NCBI GenBank assembly: GCA_009760855.2
Contig: WPIO01000023.1
Location: 2,213,001 to 2,277,000, forward strand
DNA length: 64,000 nucleotides
Origin: Cristatella mucedo
Taxonomy: Eukaryota; Bryozoa; Phylactolaemata; Cristatellidae
Reading direction: 5' to 3'
Shown: one piece after another, positions 1 through 49,553 of the stretch
Layout of the letters: every line of letters starts with the position of its first letter
Numbering within the stretch: the stretch's first letter is position 1
The notes under the pieces: model-generated
Databases searched by the model: none
What the model was told of the DNA's origin: nothing
The model's input: the letters and a program-made list of their open reading frames with translations, nothing else
Translations under genes and position numbers: made by a program

Positions 1-101
<101 letters not shown>

Positions 102-787
102 GTCTGTGTGTCCGTGTCTGCATCTGTGTGTCTGTGTCTGCGTGTGTTTGAGGAGTTTGTTTCTAGTTGTTTTGATGATATACTATATACACCGTTTTCT
201 ATTACATGGAGTTTATTAAATTTGTCTTTCTCTTGATTTTTAGAGTTTTTAGCCCCAATTTCGTATGAAGACAATGTAGGTAATCAGCTAATAGTTGCTG
301 GGTACCCCTTTTCTTGCTGCAGCTTGTCATTGGAGTTGTCAAAGGTGTAAATTCGATCATTATAAGATTCTTGCTCTGGGAAGCTTGGCTGAAGCCAAAA
401 GCACGAAATTGCAATCATTAGCTTACTCACAGGTGACACAATGGGACGTTGCTTTGAGCTTTTCATTCTTTTTTTTTTAGTCTAGCTAGGGTTACATGCT
501 TGTGACAGTGGCATCGGCATCGGGCAGTGGCATCAAAATCTCGATTGCATAGTGCATGAACTAGAGAGCTTTAAGTGTGTTCAATTTGGTTGCAAAAGAG
601 CTAACTATGTTCGCACTGGACTCGTTATGATCAAGTTGCATCAGCACTGAAAAGGCCCGCCTGCATTGCAAGACTGTCTTGTCATTTAGATGCTCATCAG
701 GTTTCCTCTTACTTTTCCTTATCATATTGGTACTGGAGTTACTCATAAAATCTCTTTTTACAGTCATTCACTGGCTATTCCAAATGT

Positions 788-891
<104 letters not shown>

Positions 892-1021
892 CATTTATTT
901 AGCGCCCTGAGAGAGCTTAATCTCTATTCAGGTGCTTCACATATGACACAGGTCTCGAGCCCACGACCTCGACCAGACCTTGTTCGGGGCGAGCACCTTA
1001 ACCACTGGGCCAAACCAGCTC
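892..1021 (-). mobile_element. tRNA-derived SINE-2 copy
   Basis: Read on the minus strand it starts AGCTGGTTTGGCCCAGTGG (A-box-like) and has a B-box-like GGTCGTGGGCTCGAGACC. It ends in the hairpin AGCACC...GGGCGCT shared with LINE-B, then AT repeats. A second copy is at 41803-41936 and a degenerate one at 8463-8572. Confidence 0.75.
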
Positions 1022-2417
1022 TACAAGACTTACATACGGTATCTGCTTAAGATCTCTAACAGATATCGCTGCAACGAGTAGGCAATCATATTTGGGCGGT
1101 TTGATTTTGATAAGGTCTCATAAATAAATGACTGTAGGGGGTTGTCGAACTAGCTATGCTGTTCTGCCAGGCATTGCTGGTACTTTTTACTGGTGGTGTC
1201 ACGTGTCCAGCTTGCTATTTATATAACCTCTGTGTGAGCACTGAACATTTTCTGAGGTTTGAGTAGGTTCTTAATACTTCGAGACTTCGACCTCAAGCTC
1301 ATCTTGGCGCCAGTAGTGATACACGATTAAAGGTCATGCCCTCTGGCAGCTAGAGCCAGCATTCATGCTGTAAGCTATAAGTTTCTAAAACCCTCATTGT
1401 AACCTCTGTGTGTCTGGGCGGTTTGCTGTGGACTTTCAGCCACTACCAGTTACAACAAAGGTCCAGTCCTCTCCAGATGGACATGTCAGTATTTTCAGTT
1501 TAGAAGATTATTCTGTACACATGATTCTTTTGCTTTACAGGTGTTTTTTTGCTGGCTGTCTTTGCTGAACAGTTTGTTCTTCTTTTCGTTTCACCCTAGC
1601 TTGCCTGGAGTGAATGGCAGGCATTGAAATAGAACCTCTTCAAGTCGCAAGGTCATTGGCTGCTGTTTCCTGAGGTTACCCCCTTTCGACACACCAGCAT
1701 AACTGTTGCGGCTGCCCACGCTCCTGTACGGTGTCTGTGTAATGTTGATTTTCCTAGAACTTTTGTGATCGTTGTAGAGTTTTCTGGAAGCTTCTAGTGG
1801 AGCTTCTCCTACACCGTGCACTGCCCCTCCCCCTCTTGTTGTAGAATGACCAGTCCTCCCCATACACCGAACACTCCCCCTCCGTAAAGCCAGCCCCTGG
1901 TGCAATTAAAGTATATGTTGTAAATCTTTCGAAGATCATAACTTTAATCGAAGCTTTGAGGAAACTTACAATAACTTTTTCACCTGCAGAAAAGTTAATT
2001 AAAGGTTGGTAGACTCTCCAGCCTCATCTATGTAGCAGCAGAAAAGCCTTAGCAGATATCACTTAACCTCTCTCCCCTTCCTCCCCCTCCCTAATATGAC
2101 CCAAGATTCTGATATGCTTGCACCTTACCCTCCCCCCCTTAGACCCAGGGGTGCAAAAGTAAAGGTTGGCAGAATCAATAGCTTACCAGTGTAGCCACAG
2201 CAGAGCCTTCTCAGTGGGCATTACAGTTAGTCATCGTGCTAAGCTTTTTGTACACTGCCTAGCCTTTTGAGGCTCAGTTCGTGTGCTGCCTGGAACTGGC
2301 TGGCTGTAATAGTAGTAGCTGTGCCGTCTTGGTGGCCGAGTTTCCAGTCGCGATGAAAAATATGGTAGTATCATTGTATGTGGTTGAAACCTTCTGTAGG
2401 TGTACTGTCATTTGTAG

Positions 2418-36117
<33,700 letters not shown>

Positions 36118-37360
36118 CAGAATTCCAAGCAAGCGACGACTGCCTGATAACCTTATTAATATTGATCCAACTGGTGCTTGTCGGCTGCTTGTGTAGATAT
36201 TGTCATTCTAGTGTGGCTGTTTCTGAGCTGCAAGGAATTATCCTCTCCAAGTTTTAGTAGCTTCGTGTTTGGGAGCATTTATATACTTTCCAATTATTAT
36301 ATATGTTTTTAAAGCTGATACTTAACATAAAAATTGCAGTCATGACATTAGAGAAACTTAAATTTATCCATGTAAGTGAATTATTATGCATTTGTAATTG
36401 CTGTTGCACTACTACTTACCTTCCTGTGCCAGCTGTATGGTGTTATAATTATCGGGACTTTTGTGCAAACCCGAATGTAGCAAGCAGGGCTGTAAAATTT
36501 GATCAGGGCTATTAAAAACCTGATTATAACATATATTGTTTATAAGCCGTAGTCAGAAAGCTAGCTAAGCACATGGACGTGCATTAAACGTTTTCATACT
36601 CGTGCATCTTTTGATTGCCCACCAGTATGCAGGCACAATCCAACATGGGTTTTATTAAACTCGACGGTGACACTTGTAGAAACTCTTTTCTGTCCCTTTT
36701 GTTGTTTATTCGCCTTAGTTACTATTGTAGTGTGCTGCATCGTGAGCAGAGTGGGCACGTTGCAGGTTGGCCCGATCAATGTTGTCGTGGGCGGCTGCAC
36801 GATGCAGTGAATCATCACCGTGCACAGTTGGCTTTATGCTGAGCACAAAAGCTAGTTGGATGAGATGTGCTTGTACAAATGATCAGCTATGTGAGGGTGA
36901 GTTAGCAGGGTTGCCGAGTTGGAGTTTTGACTGGGCAGCACGACGTTCTATCTGAGAACAGACGGAAAACCGTAATTGGGCAGCTGTTGACCCATTTTTT
37001 TTATTGTCAACCAGCAGAATGGTAACTAACTGTATCGCGTGACAATGGTTCGCAGGTCTAGAGCTTTAGCTATGCATCTTTACTTCCAGTGCTGACATTA
37101 AGCTTTGCTGACTAACTAGCCGACATACGCTAGTGCGACTAGTGCTCTTGCCTGCAGCCCATAGCTACTGTCTATCAAATTGGATATATAATTCATAAAT
37201 TGGATGAGCAACTAAGCTCTCAGGCACTTGAAGTTTTTTTTCTGCTCTTGAGGCCACAGCCTCCGACGACGTTTTGGGGCACCTTAAATCGATCTGTCTT
37301 GTCTAGTAATTCTCAGCAGCACATTGAAACGTTTGGATTTAGCCTGAAGCGTCCCATAGA

Positions 37361-37725
37361 TAATGTAATAATAATAATTATAATAATAATGCACTTGATA
37401 AAGCGCCCTCAGAGAACTTAATCTCTCTCTAGGCGCTTTACATTTGCTGCAAAGGGAAATGCAATTGAATGGTGAGTAATATCATGCTTGATAAACAAAC
37501 AAAATGAGTAACATGGTTAGGGGTGACGTGCACAGGGTCAGCATGCAAATGTGGTTAGTGGCAGCATGCACAATGTCAGCACGCATAAGCACGTGAAGGA
37601 CGAATCATTGGGACCCACTAAATGCTGTCCTAAATAGGTGTTTTTAGGTTCTTTTTAAACGTGGTCAGGTCAGGGGATGTTCTGACGCAGGTCGGGAGGG
37701 AGTTCCAGGCTTTGGTAAGAGGCCG
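37361..37725 (-). mobile_element. LINE-B 3' end
   Basis: In reverse it has the AACGTCAC/GCATGCTGAC 3' UTR, the hairpin and TTATTATAATTATTATT. It lies in inverted orientation to the copy at 38150-39111. Confidence 0.85.
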
Positions 37726-38149
37726 AACTTACGACCGCGGAACCCCTACTTTCTGCTTATTACTTCCTAGCCATCGGATAATGGTGAATAAGATGTCGGG
37801 CTGCCAATGGCGTTACAATTGGATATTTCGTGCTGATAATAAATGAGTAAATCTCTCAGCTCGAACCCTTGGAGCGGTCATAGCTATCAAGGCACGTGAG
37901 AAAAGTTAGCATAGTGCTAACGATTTTAGTATCCAAGAGTCTTGAGTTTTGCTGACAGTGTGACTACCGTGGAATATAGCAGGTATGACCCATCTAAATG
38001 AGTAATCTGTCGAAATTAATGGTGGTACAGTACAAAACTAGCAATTGGATTTTGCAAGAGGTGACATTCCCTATAAATTGTTTATGGTGCACAGCTGTTT
38101 GCAACTGATTGTGCACCGAGAGGCAATTGAAAACTACCCTGGCTTCTTA

Positions 38150-39111
38150 GCTTTGTGAACTAGATGATAAAACTAACTTACCAGTTATGGTCAAACCCAG
38201 TGTGATTCAGAAATTGGAAAGGCTGACGCTCATGGTTGGCTCTGCCAGCATATCTCCTGTTGAATCAGCCCGAAATCTAGGTGTCATGCTCCTAAGTGAC
38301 CTCTCGTTAGACGACCACATAAGCTCCACAATCAAGTCTGCCTACTTTCAGCTACATAACATTGCTAAAATTCGGGCTTGTTTAGTTAGATAAGGATACC
38401 ACATCTAAGTTGGTCCATGCATTCGTGACATCCCGACTTGACTTCTGTTACTCACTGCTTGCTGGCCTACCGGCATGTGCAATCAGGCGATTACATCTTG
38501 TGCAAAACTCCATAGCTAGGCTTGTCTGTCGTGAGCGTCGCAGTTGCCACATCACACCACTTCTCGCCGACCTGTACTGGCTACCAGTCAAGCAACGGAT
38601 CGACTTCAAAGTTTTGTCGCTCACTTTTAGGTCACTTCATTCTATGGCTCCAACCTATCTTTCAGATCTACTCCCCCACCAGGCCAAGCATCGTACCACC
38701 CGCTTTTCAGAATCCAACAGTATACCAATACCTCGTACAAACCTCAAATCGACGGAGACCATGCATTTAGCTCGTATGCTCCCAAAGCCTGGAACTCCAT
38801 CCCGACTTGCGTCAGAACATCCCCTGACTTGACCACATTTAAAAAGAACTTAAAAACACCTATTTAGGACAGCATTTAGTGGGTCCCTGTGAATCGTCCT
38901 TCACGTGCTTATGCGTGCTGACACTGCATGCTGCCACTAACCACATTTGCATGCTGACCCTGTGCATGTCACCCCTAACCATGTTATTCATGTTTATCAA
39001 GCATGATTTTACTCACCGTTCAATCGCGGTTCCCTTTGCAGCAAATGTAAAGCGCCTAGAACGAGATTGAGTTCTCTGAGGGTGCTTTATCAAGTGCATT
39101 ATTATTATTAA
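38150..39111 (+). mobile_element. LINE-B 3' portion
   Basis: It reads SVIQKLERLTLMVGSASISP, SARNLGVMLLSDLSLDDHI, VHAFVTSRLDFCYSLLAGLP, LYWLPVKQRIDFKVLSLTFR and MAPTYLSDLLPHQAKHRTTR. The full 3' UTR, hairpin AGCGCCTAGAAC...GGGTGCT and TTATTATTA follow. It has at least one stop and frameshifts. Confidence 0.88.
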
Positions 39112-39644
39112 CTACAATGGGGTACGCGATATATTTCTAACTAGGGCAGGCTCGTTACTGTCATGTCGACGTACTAGATAGTTGTATCTGCTAGAAAGTT
39201 CACTTAGAACATTAAGCATGGGATCTTATATTCATTTGTTTCTGTGCACGAATGGTAGCTTCAGCACCAAAAGACACTTAAATCGGCAGTATTAGCTGCC
39301 ATTAGCAGTGCATTCCCACTTTTCCGAGAAGCTGTTTTAGGTAGGAAGCATTCTAACCGCATTCTAACAAAGTGGTCTCTTTCCTTGGCTGTCTCTATAT
39401 AAGCTATCAATTATCAGAATGCCTGAACTGAACAAAGCTATAATGTTAAATATTCTACTATATGTTCCGATAAGCTGTCGCTCTTACCACAAAGAAGGGA
39501 TAAGACAGCTTGACTGGATTGCATTAGACGGATGGAGTGAGAGGCTACGAGGTCCGTTGAGAGCTACCACATGGTAGCCGGTATCACACTATCCCAATCA
39601 TTGTGTGATGATCTTTGAGAGCGATTACTTGCAGGAAGACAATT

Positions 39645-39651
<7 letters not shown>

Positions 39652-39702
<51 letters not shown>
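39652..39702. repeat. (AT)n microsatellite
   Basis: About 50 bp of pure AT. Confidence 0.95.
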
Positions 39703-39705
<3 letters not shown>

Positions 39706-40064
39706 GGCAATGAGGCAAAAACACCTGAAACTTAATTAGGTCACAGTAAGTAAAAACATCTTTAATACTCCCTCAGAAAGTAATATATCACTGAGCTGGC
39801 TTCAGAAAACTGTTAAGGCAAAATTGACGTTGAACTGTACGTAGACATAGCTGCCCTTACATTTGGTCGTATAGAGTTACTCGCTGGAGCAGCTAAGAAA
39901 GCTCGATGGAATTGAACTTTATCAATTGCCAATTAGTTGACTTTTGGCTTTTTGATGAATCGATTCGATTAATCCTCAAGAGTATGAAATTGCGCGATCT
40001 ATCTGGGAGCATAGGTTTATTTCTGAAATATGATTTCAGCCAAATGCACTGGCTAAATGAGCAC

Positions 40065-40150
40065 TAACCATTCGACCGTGCTTCCTTTGCAGCAAATTTA
40101 AAGTGCCTATAAAGAAATTTAGTTCTCTGAGGGCGCTATATCAAATGTAT

Positions 40151-40213
<63 letters not shown>
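40065..40213 (+). mobile_element. LINE-B terminal tail running into (TA)n(TG)n
   Basis: CATTCGACCGTGCTTCCTTT, AAGTGCCTATAAAGAAATTT and GAGGGCGCTATATCAAATG are followed at once by TATATATATG and about 27 TG units (to 40213). Confidence 0.8.
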
Positions 40214-40215
<2 letters not shown>

Positions 40216-40668
40216 TAAAATGTTAGAATCTAGAACATTACATTAGAAGGAGCCCTGCCCCGCCGGTGCCGCTGGGGACTACCTGCGACAACCGGTTCAG
40301 GAACATGGACCACACGGCTTCCCACCCGGAAATGGCGTCCGAAACGTACTGCTGACGCAATACTGTCAGATCCGAGTCCGAAACCCGAGGTTCGCCAGGC
40401 AGACTTCGTTATCTGTCCGCCTCTGCAGGCCGTGATTCACCCTAATAAAACTATTTCCCATGCACTGGCAAGGCCCATATACTCATAAAATAATTTCCCC
40501 ATAAACCCACGGCAAAGTCATAAACTCCACTAGGCATATTTATTATAACACGACCACACGATGGTACCGTAGCTATGTATTTCTCCCAACAGCACGTCCA
40601 CCAAAACCTGCACGTCCATACTCCACACTCGGTGGGCTCTCACTCTATCCAGGCTAATCTCGGTCCCC

Positions 40669-40815
40669 GGTCATAAAGGTCTATCAATTGGCCATAAACC
40701 GGTCGAAATACGATCACGAAGGCCATACACGTCGACTGGCCATAAACGGGCCACATCGCGATCCCCCAGACCATAAATATCAACTTGCTATAAACAGGCC
40801 ACAATTTCTCCACTG
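40669..40815. repeat. Degenerate ~50-bp minisatellite, about three units
   Basis: Units begin GGTCATAAAGG (40669), GGCCATACACG (40721) and GACCATAAATA (40769). Each has a second GCCATAAACxGG-type block and a CGATC segment. Nearby CATAAA motifs from about 40,490 may be older units. Confidence 0.7.
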
Positions 40816-40920
40816 CCGTCTAGAAATCTCCGTTTCGGTGTCACTAATACGCTCGAAAAGTGAAGGCGACGTATACCGTGCGGGTATTGTATTTCTTCCA
40901 ATCACCCGATACCCCTCGGT

Positions 40921-41078
40921 CGTAGCCTACGGGTAAGATGCTCGCTATTCGCGACCCAGCGGTCGTGGGATCGAGTCATGCAACAGGCAATCCTTATGGT
41001 GCCAATGTTCAACCCCTCAAGAGTTAGAGCCGCTAAGGCCTTTCTGCCGCTACTTAAATGATGCTTCAAATTCAGCCA
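40921..41078 (+). mobile_element. tRNA-derived SINE-1 copy
   Basis: It has CGGGTAAGATGCTCGCTATT, GGTCGTGGGATCGAGTCATG, TTAGAGCCGCTAAGGCCTTT and CGCTACTTAAATGATGCTTC. Confidence 0.78.
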
Positions 41079-41199
41079 AATTTGACCTTTTTTTTACCTT
41101 TGAAACAAACCCTTCAACAACGATGCAGAAAATGATGGCCTTCCAATCTCTTAAAAGAAAATTTGAGATTTTTGGTATTCTGCCGATCTTTGAATTTTG

Positions 41200-41700
41200 G
41201 TGAAGCATTCCAGCAAAAGTGGTCCATGGTTTCTCCACCATTAGATCTTTAGAACCTGGGTTGGCAGAAAGCCAACGGTGTACAGCTATTTCGGCTGCCT
41301 CTAGCTGCTTAGCAGTTCCTCGTCGTATGTTAGTGACTCGACCGTCGAACGGTAAGGTCGACGGCTACGGTCGCCGAGCCCTTACCGCTGACCATATTTT
41401 CTATGCAGCTTCAGAGCTTTCCCTAAAGGCTCTCGGTGTAAGGTACCCAAGTGTAGTGCTTATCCGTTTACTAAATAAGCTTCGAAAAACGCGTTTTTTT
41501 AATGCGTAGACGCGAACGCTACTTTAAGAACACAGGCACTGATCTTACCCAGTCCAAAAACTATTCTGTATTTATGCACGTGGATGCCAGGGCTTCTTTT
41601 TTCGCAAGCTTTAGTCTTGCCAGTCAGACCCTAAGCAATTTGCAAGATTTGCTTAACAAAGCGAGTGGTCCAACTCTCTAGTTATTGACTTGCGACTGAA
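41200..41700 (+). mobile_element. Non-LTR element internal remnant
   Basis: Translated pieces such as YFKNTGTDLTQSKNYSVFMH and then VDARASFFASFSL and LQDLLNKASGP resemble the region between endonuclease and reverse transcriptase of LINE-B-like elements. Assignment is tentative. Confidence 0.45.
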
Positions 41701-41771
41701 TGCATCGTACACAGGGTGTGGATGTACTTGCCCGAAAAATCCACACCCTGGAAACAAATCTGAAACTGCTG

Positions 41772-41806
<35 letters not shown>

Positions 41807-41936
41807 TTTGTATAGCGCCCCAAGAGAACTTAATCTCTATTTAGGCGCTTCACATATGCCTCGGGGCCGAGCCCACGACCTCAGCCAGACATGGGTCGGG
41901 GCGAGCACCTTAACCGCTGGACCAAACCAGCTCGGC
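41772..41936 (-). mobile_element. SINE-2 copy with (TA)n tail
   Basis: In reverse the copy at 41803-41936 starts GAGCTGGTTTGGTCCAGCGG and has GGCTGAGGTCGTGGGCTCGG. It ends in the perfect hairpin AGCGCC...GGCGCT, then a 31-bp TA run at 41772-41802. Confidence 0.8.
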
Positions 41937-42389
41937 AATACAGATAACTGCTTTAGAAGTCTTGGTAAACACCTGATTCGCTAAAATCATTTGTGACCTG
42001 AATGGGTCATAAGAGTTCACCGAAACTATGGGAAGGTAGTTTCATTTAGTGCTTGCATTTGGCAAAGCGGTGGAGTTAAGACCTAGAAAAAATTTGAAAG
42101 ACGCATTCCTTTTTTATCTGAAAATGCTGTCGGATGGTTTTCCCTTGCCTTCATCAAGACCGGCCTGTGATTTCTTGCGTCTTTTCGAACCATGTCAAGC
42201 CTACGGTTGCGCATGCTTAAATTAGCATGATTCAAACTCAAGATGATTTCAGAAAAATGCCAAATAGTTGCTGAGATACATTTTCAGAGAGGATGACGCT
42301 GCTTGGTATAAACACTCTGTCCGGTCGAGCGTTTCCTACCTGGCTCGCTCCCCGGTCTAATTGATTACTTTTCAGTATCCCGACGGTAC

Positions 42390-42870
42390 CTCACTATTGG
42401 GTCCTTTCATTCTCTGGCTCGTGCCTATCAGAACTACTTCCTAATCAGGCTAGGCACCGAACCACTCACTCGTCTGACAAATCGTTTAGCTATGTCTCGA
42501 ACCAACGTCAAACCCTTTAGAGACCGTGCCTTTAGTTCGTATGTTCCCAATGCCTGGATCTCACACCCGACTGACGTCATGACATCCCGGACTTGACGAC
42601 ATTAAAAAGAGAAGCTAAAAACGCACCTGTTCTTGAAGCATGGCTAGGTCCTCGTGATTTCCCGTGTGTGCTCGTTCGTGCTAAAACAGTGCATGTTACA
42701 CATACCACATTATGTCTGTTGACGCCGTGTCTGTTAACCAGTAACCATAATAAGCAAGCTAACACCAAGCATGTTACCACTAACCATTACTGCCATGCTT
42801 TTTTTTACAGTATACGTAAGGTGCCTAAAAAGAGAATAAGGTCTCTGAGGGTGCTATCATTATTGCCATT
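42390..42870 (+). mobile_element. LINE-B 3' fragment, diverged
   Basis: It has CATTCTCTGGCTCGTGCCTA, TTTAGAGACCGTGCCTTTAG, AAGGTGCCTAAAAAGAGAAT and GAGGGTGCTATCATTATTGC, in LINE-B order. Confidence 0.75.
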
Positions 42871-43134
42871 AGCAAATAACATCCACCGAGAAACGGTGAC
42901 AATGTCAGTAGCCGAAAGTGGTCCCAGAGACTGTAAAATATGGTCATTTCGCATAATTTTGTACCCAGTAAGAGCAACAAATGGTAACATGCACAATTTT
43001 AAAACATATTAGCTGATTTAACTGTTTTGTTATAAATATCGCTGGAGCATGCAAACCCTATGGTTTGGTGAATTGTGTTGCCAGGCAATCTATGCATACA
43101 TTACATTATTGAGTAATTGTATAGAGTATTAGTA

Positions 43135-43468
43135 AACATGCTCCCAAAGCCTGGAACTCACTTCCGAGTTGGCGTCACGACATCCACTGACTTGATCATA
43201 TTTCAAAAAAGCTAAAACGCATCTATTTATCACAGCATTTAGCAGGTCTGTGTGATTCGCCCTTTGTGAGCTTATGCGTGCTGACACTGTGCATGCTGCC
43301 ATTAACCATATTTGCATGCTGACCCTGAGTATGACACCTCTAAACATATTATGCTTGTTAACGTTGAGCATGCAACCACTAACCATTCCATCATGCTTCT
43401 TTTGCAGAATATATAAAGTGCCTAGAGAGAGATTAGGTTTGTTGAGGGTGCTATAAAAATGCCTTATT
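43135..43468 (+). mobile_element. LINE-B 3' fragment
   Basis: It has GCTCCCAAAGCCTGGAACTC, GCGTGCTGACACTGTGCATG and the hairpin AGTGCCTAGAGAGAGATTAG with GAGGGTGCTATAAAAATGCC. Confidence 0.82.
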
Positions 43469-43561
43469 ATCACACCTGTACATATAAAGATGATGATTGC
43501 ACACAGATCTACAAAACATTTACTCCGTGCAAATTACTCATGCTGAGGTTCAGTCACAGTA

Positions 43562-43567
43562 TTTATT
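43562..43567 (-). terminator. Candidate poly(A) signal of the KLF gene
   Basis: AATAAA on the minus strand lies about 760 bp after the KLF stop codon. It is just before a LINE-B fragment at 43135-43468. Confidence 0.35.
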
Positions 43568-44325
43568 GCATGTTCCAAAATCATAGTGACACATCAAGGC
43601 AGCACCGTGAAAGTTGCCAAATCTGGCAACACTACCTTTCGTGATTACAAACAAATAAATACGGCACTGCAAGTAGTGACCCTATCATCCTGATTATAAA
43701 CAATAAATACTTTCTTTCATAACAGCAAACACGGAAACGAGGAAACAGAGTGGAAATTTACACAGAATGTAGTAAAAAGTAAACAGTTCAACTCACAGTC
43801 ATCCGGCAACAGGCGATGAGTGTGGATCAGCCCACGTGTGAGATTCTACCTAGTTACAACTTGGGTCTCAGCAGAGTAGCACGGCTGCACAAGTCACCTA
43901 GAAATGTGCATGCCACATTTCCAGCTGAGCCACATCGGTGCCTATCCTCCATTGATGCAAGAGAAACGCTAGGACAGGTCCGATAAGCACAACTCTCACT
44001 AATACATCGAGAATCTAGTACAGCATACACCATCAGTCTATTAGCAGTTGCATCTTCTCGTGCACAGGGCCAGTACCTCGGCACCGAAAGCGAATCATTG
44101 TACTCGAAGCCATTATCGGATAAGATGGCAATGCCAGCCTGCTTAGCTCTTCCAATTGGCAATACATATTCAGAAATTGCTCGAGCACCAGACAGCCAAA
44201 AGCAATGTATCTGGAGAGTGTAATGGTCATGCACGTACAAGCTATGCCACTGTGACGAACCATGTGATGGCCTACGATCGGTTTGATGAGAGCCTTTAGG
44301 TATGAGCGACCTCAGCAGAAGCCGG

Positions 44326-48547
<4,222 letters not shown>

Positions 48548-48808
48548 TGGCACAGTTAGTCATAACACGGCAAAGGCGGCGCGCCCTCAAATATGGGTGT
48601 TGCTCGCCCGACGAACAGACCGACGGTCTGCGGACACTCTCGGCCTCGTATTACGTGAAAGAAGAAGCAAATTCTCACTCTAAAAGTCTTACTGCAAGAT
48701 AAAGCACGGTTGGCGTTCTACCACTGTCGTCGCTGAGGTACCATTCCGTATTCGCGCAAAAGGCATACGGCCACGCCGCGATCAAAATGGGCGTGCGGTT
48801 AACACGCG

Positions 48809-48816
48809 TGACGTCA
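48809..48816. promoter_or_regulatory. CRE palindrome TGACGTCA
   Basis: This is a perfect 8-bp cAMP-response element within the CpG-rich upstream region of the KLF gene, next to an inverted CCAAT box 13 bp away. Confidence 0.55.
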
Positions 48817-49508
48817 TCGACTCTTCTTATTGGTCGCCCAGCGTTCCGAGGGCCGTACTGGCGCGCGGGTGTCCCGGTCCATGCGTTCAGATGCGAAAAT
48901 TACGGATAGCTGTCGATAAATATTCATATTTACAACGGAATTTCCCCTGCAACCTTTACAGAGTAACCGATCTGCACGAACGACATGCCCAGGCGGATAC
49001 CGCCTCAGGGCAACAGGCGGCCCGGCGACCGGAGACACGAGCGCCGCCGTTCGGCGGGCCAGTCGCGGGAAGTGCACGCGCCGCCGCAACTTGAGCACGC
49101 GGTAGCGAGTGCTGGCGGCGCGCGAATTCTGCTTATTTTAGCAGTTGCGTGCTTAAATCTGACCTATTCTGCCATCTCGGCGAAGGGCGTTCGGCTAAGA
49201 CTCCGCTGCATTAACATCGACCGGTGCTGACGGCAACATTTTCTGCAATTCGCTACAAAAGCGACCGCGGTGGCCAACTGGACACCGCGGTCGCGCGCGC
49301 TTAATGAGCAGCTTAAGCCGCTCATTGAAATTACGTCGCTCGCTGAGCTCCGCGGCGGCGCCAGGCTAGCGCAGCCAGGAACGACCTTGCCGAACGCGCG
49401 AGTCAGCGACAAATTGTCGCGACAAGTGGCGGCCCGAAGGCAGTGCCTACTCGCCGGGTTACGCTGCTGCGTTGCTGGAGGCGAGCATGCATCCGGGAAA
49501 TTCCGCCG

Positions 49509-49510
<2 letters not shown>

Positions 49511-49550
<40 letters not shown>
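49511..49550. repeat. (AG)n microsatellite in CpG-rich region
   Basis: 20 AG units, about 960 bp upstream of the KLF start. Confidence 0.97.

Positions 49551-49553
<3 letters not shown>

Larger units (their letters stand above)
36118..44325. other. POLG-KLF intergenic region, no gene recognised
   Basis: It holds the POLG 3' UTR (36118 to perhaps 36530), many LINE-B pieces, a ~50-bp minisatellite (40669-40815), SINE-1 and SINE-2 copies, three microsatellites, a LINE internal remnant (about 41,200-41,700) and, before the KLF stop, the presumed KLF 3' UTR. No conserved exon was seen. Confidence 0.65.

Noticed and set aside
202-480. Open stretch after a ttgctgcag acceptor, considered as an upstream POLG exon
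   Set aside because: The translation does not resemble the exonuclease domain in any frame.
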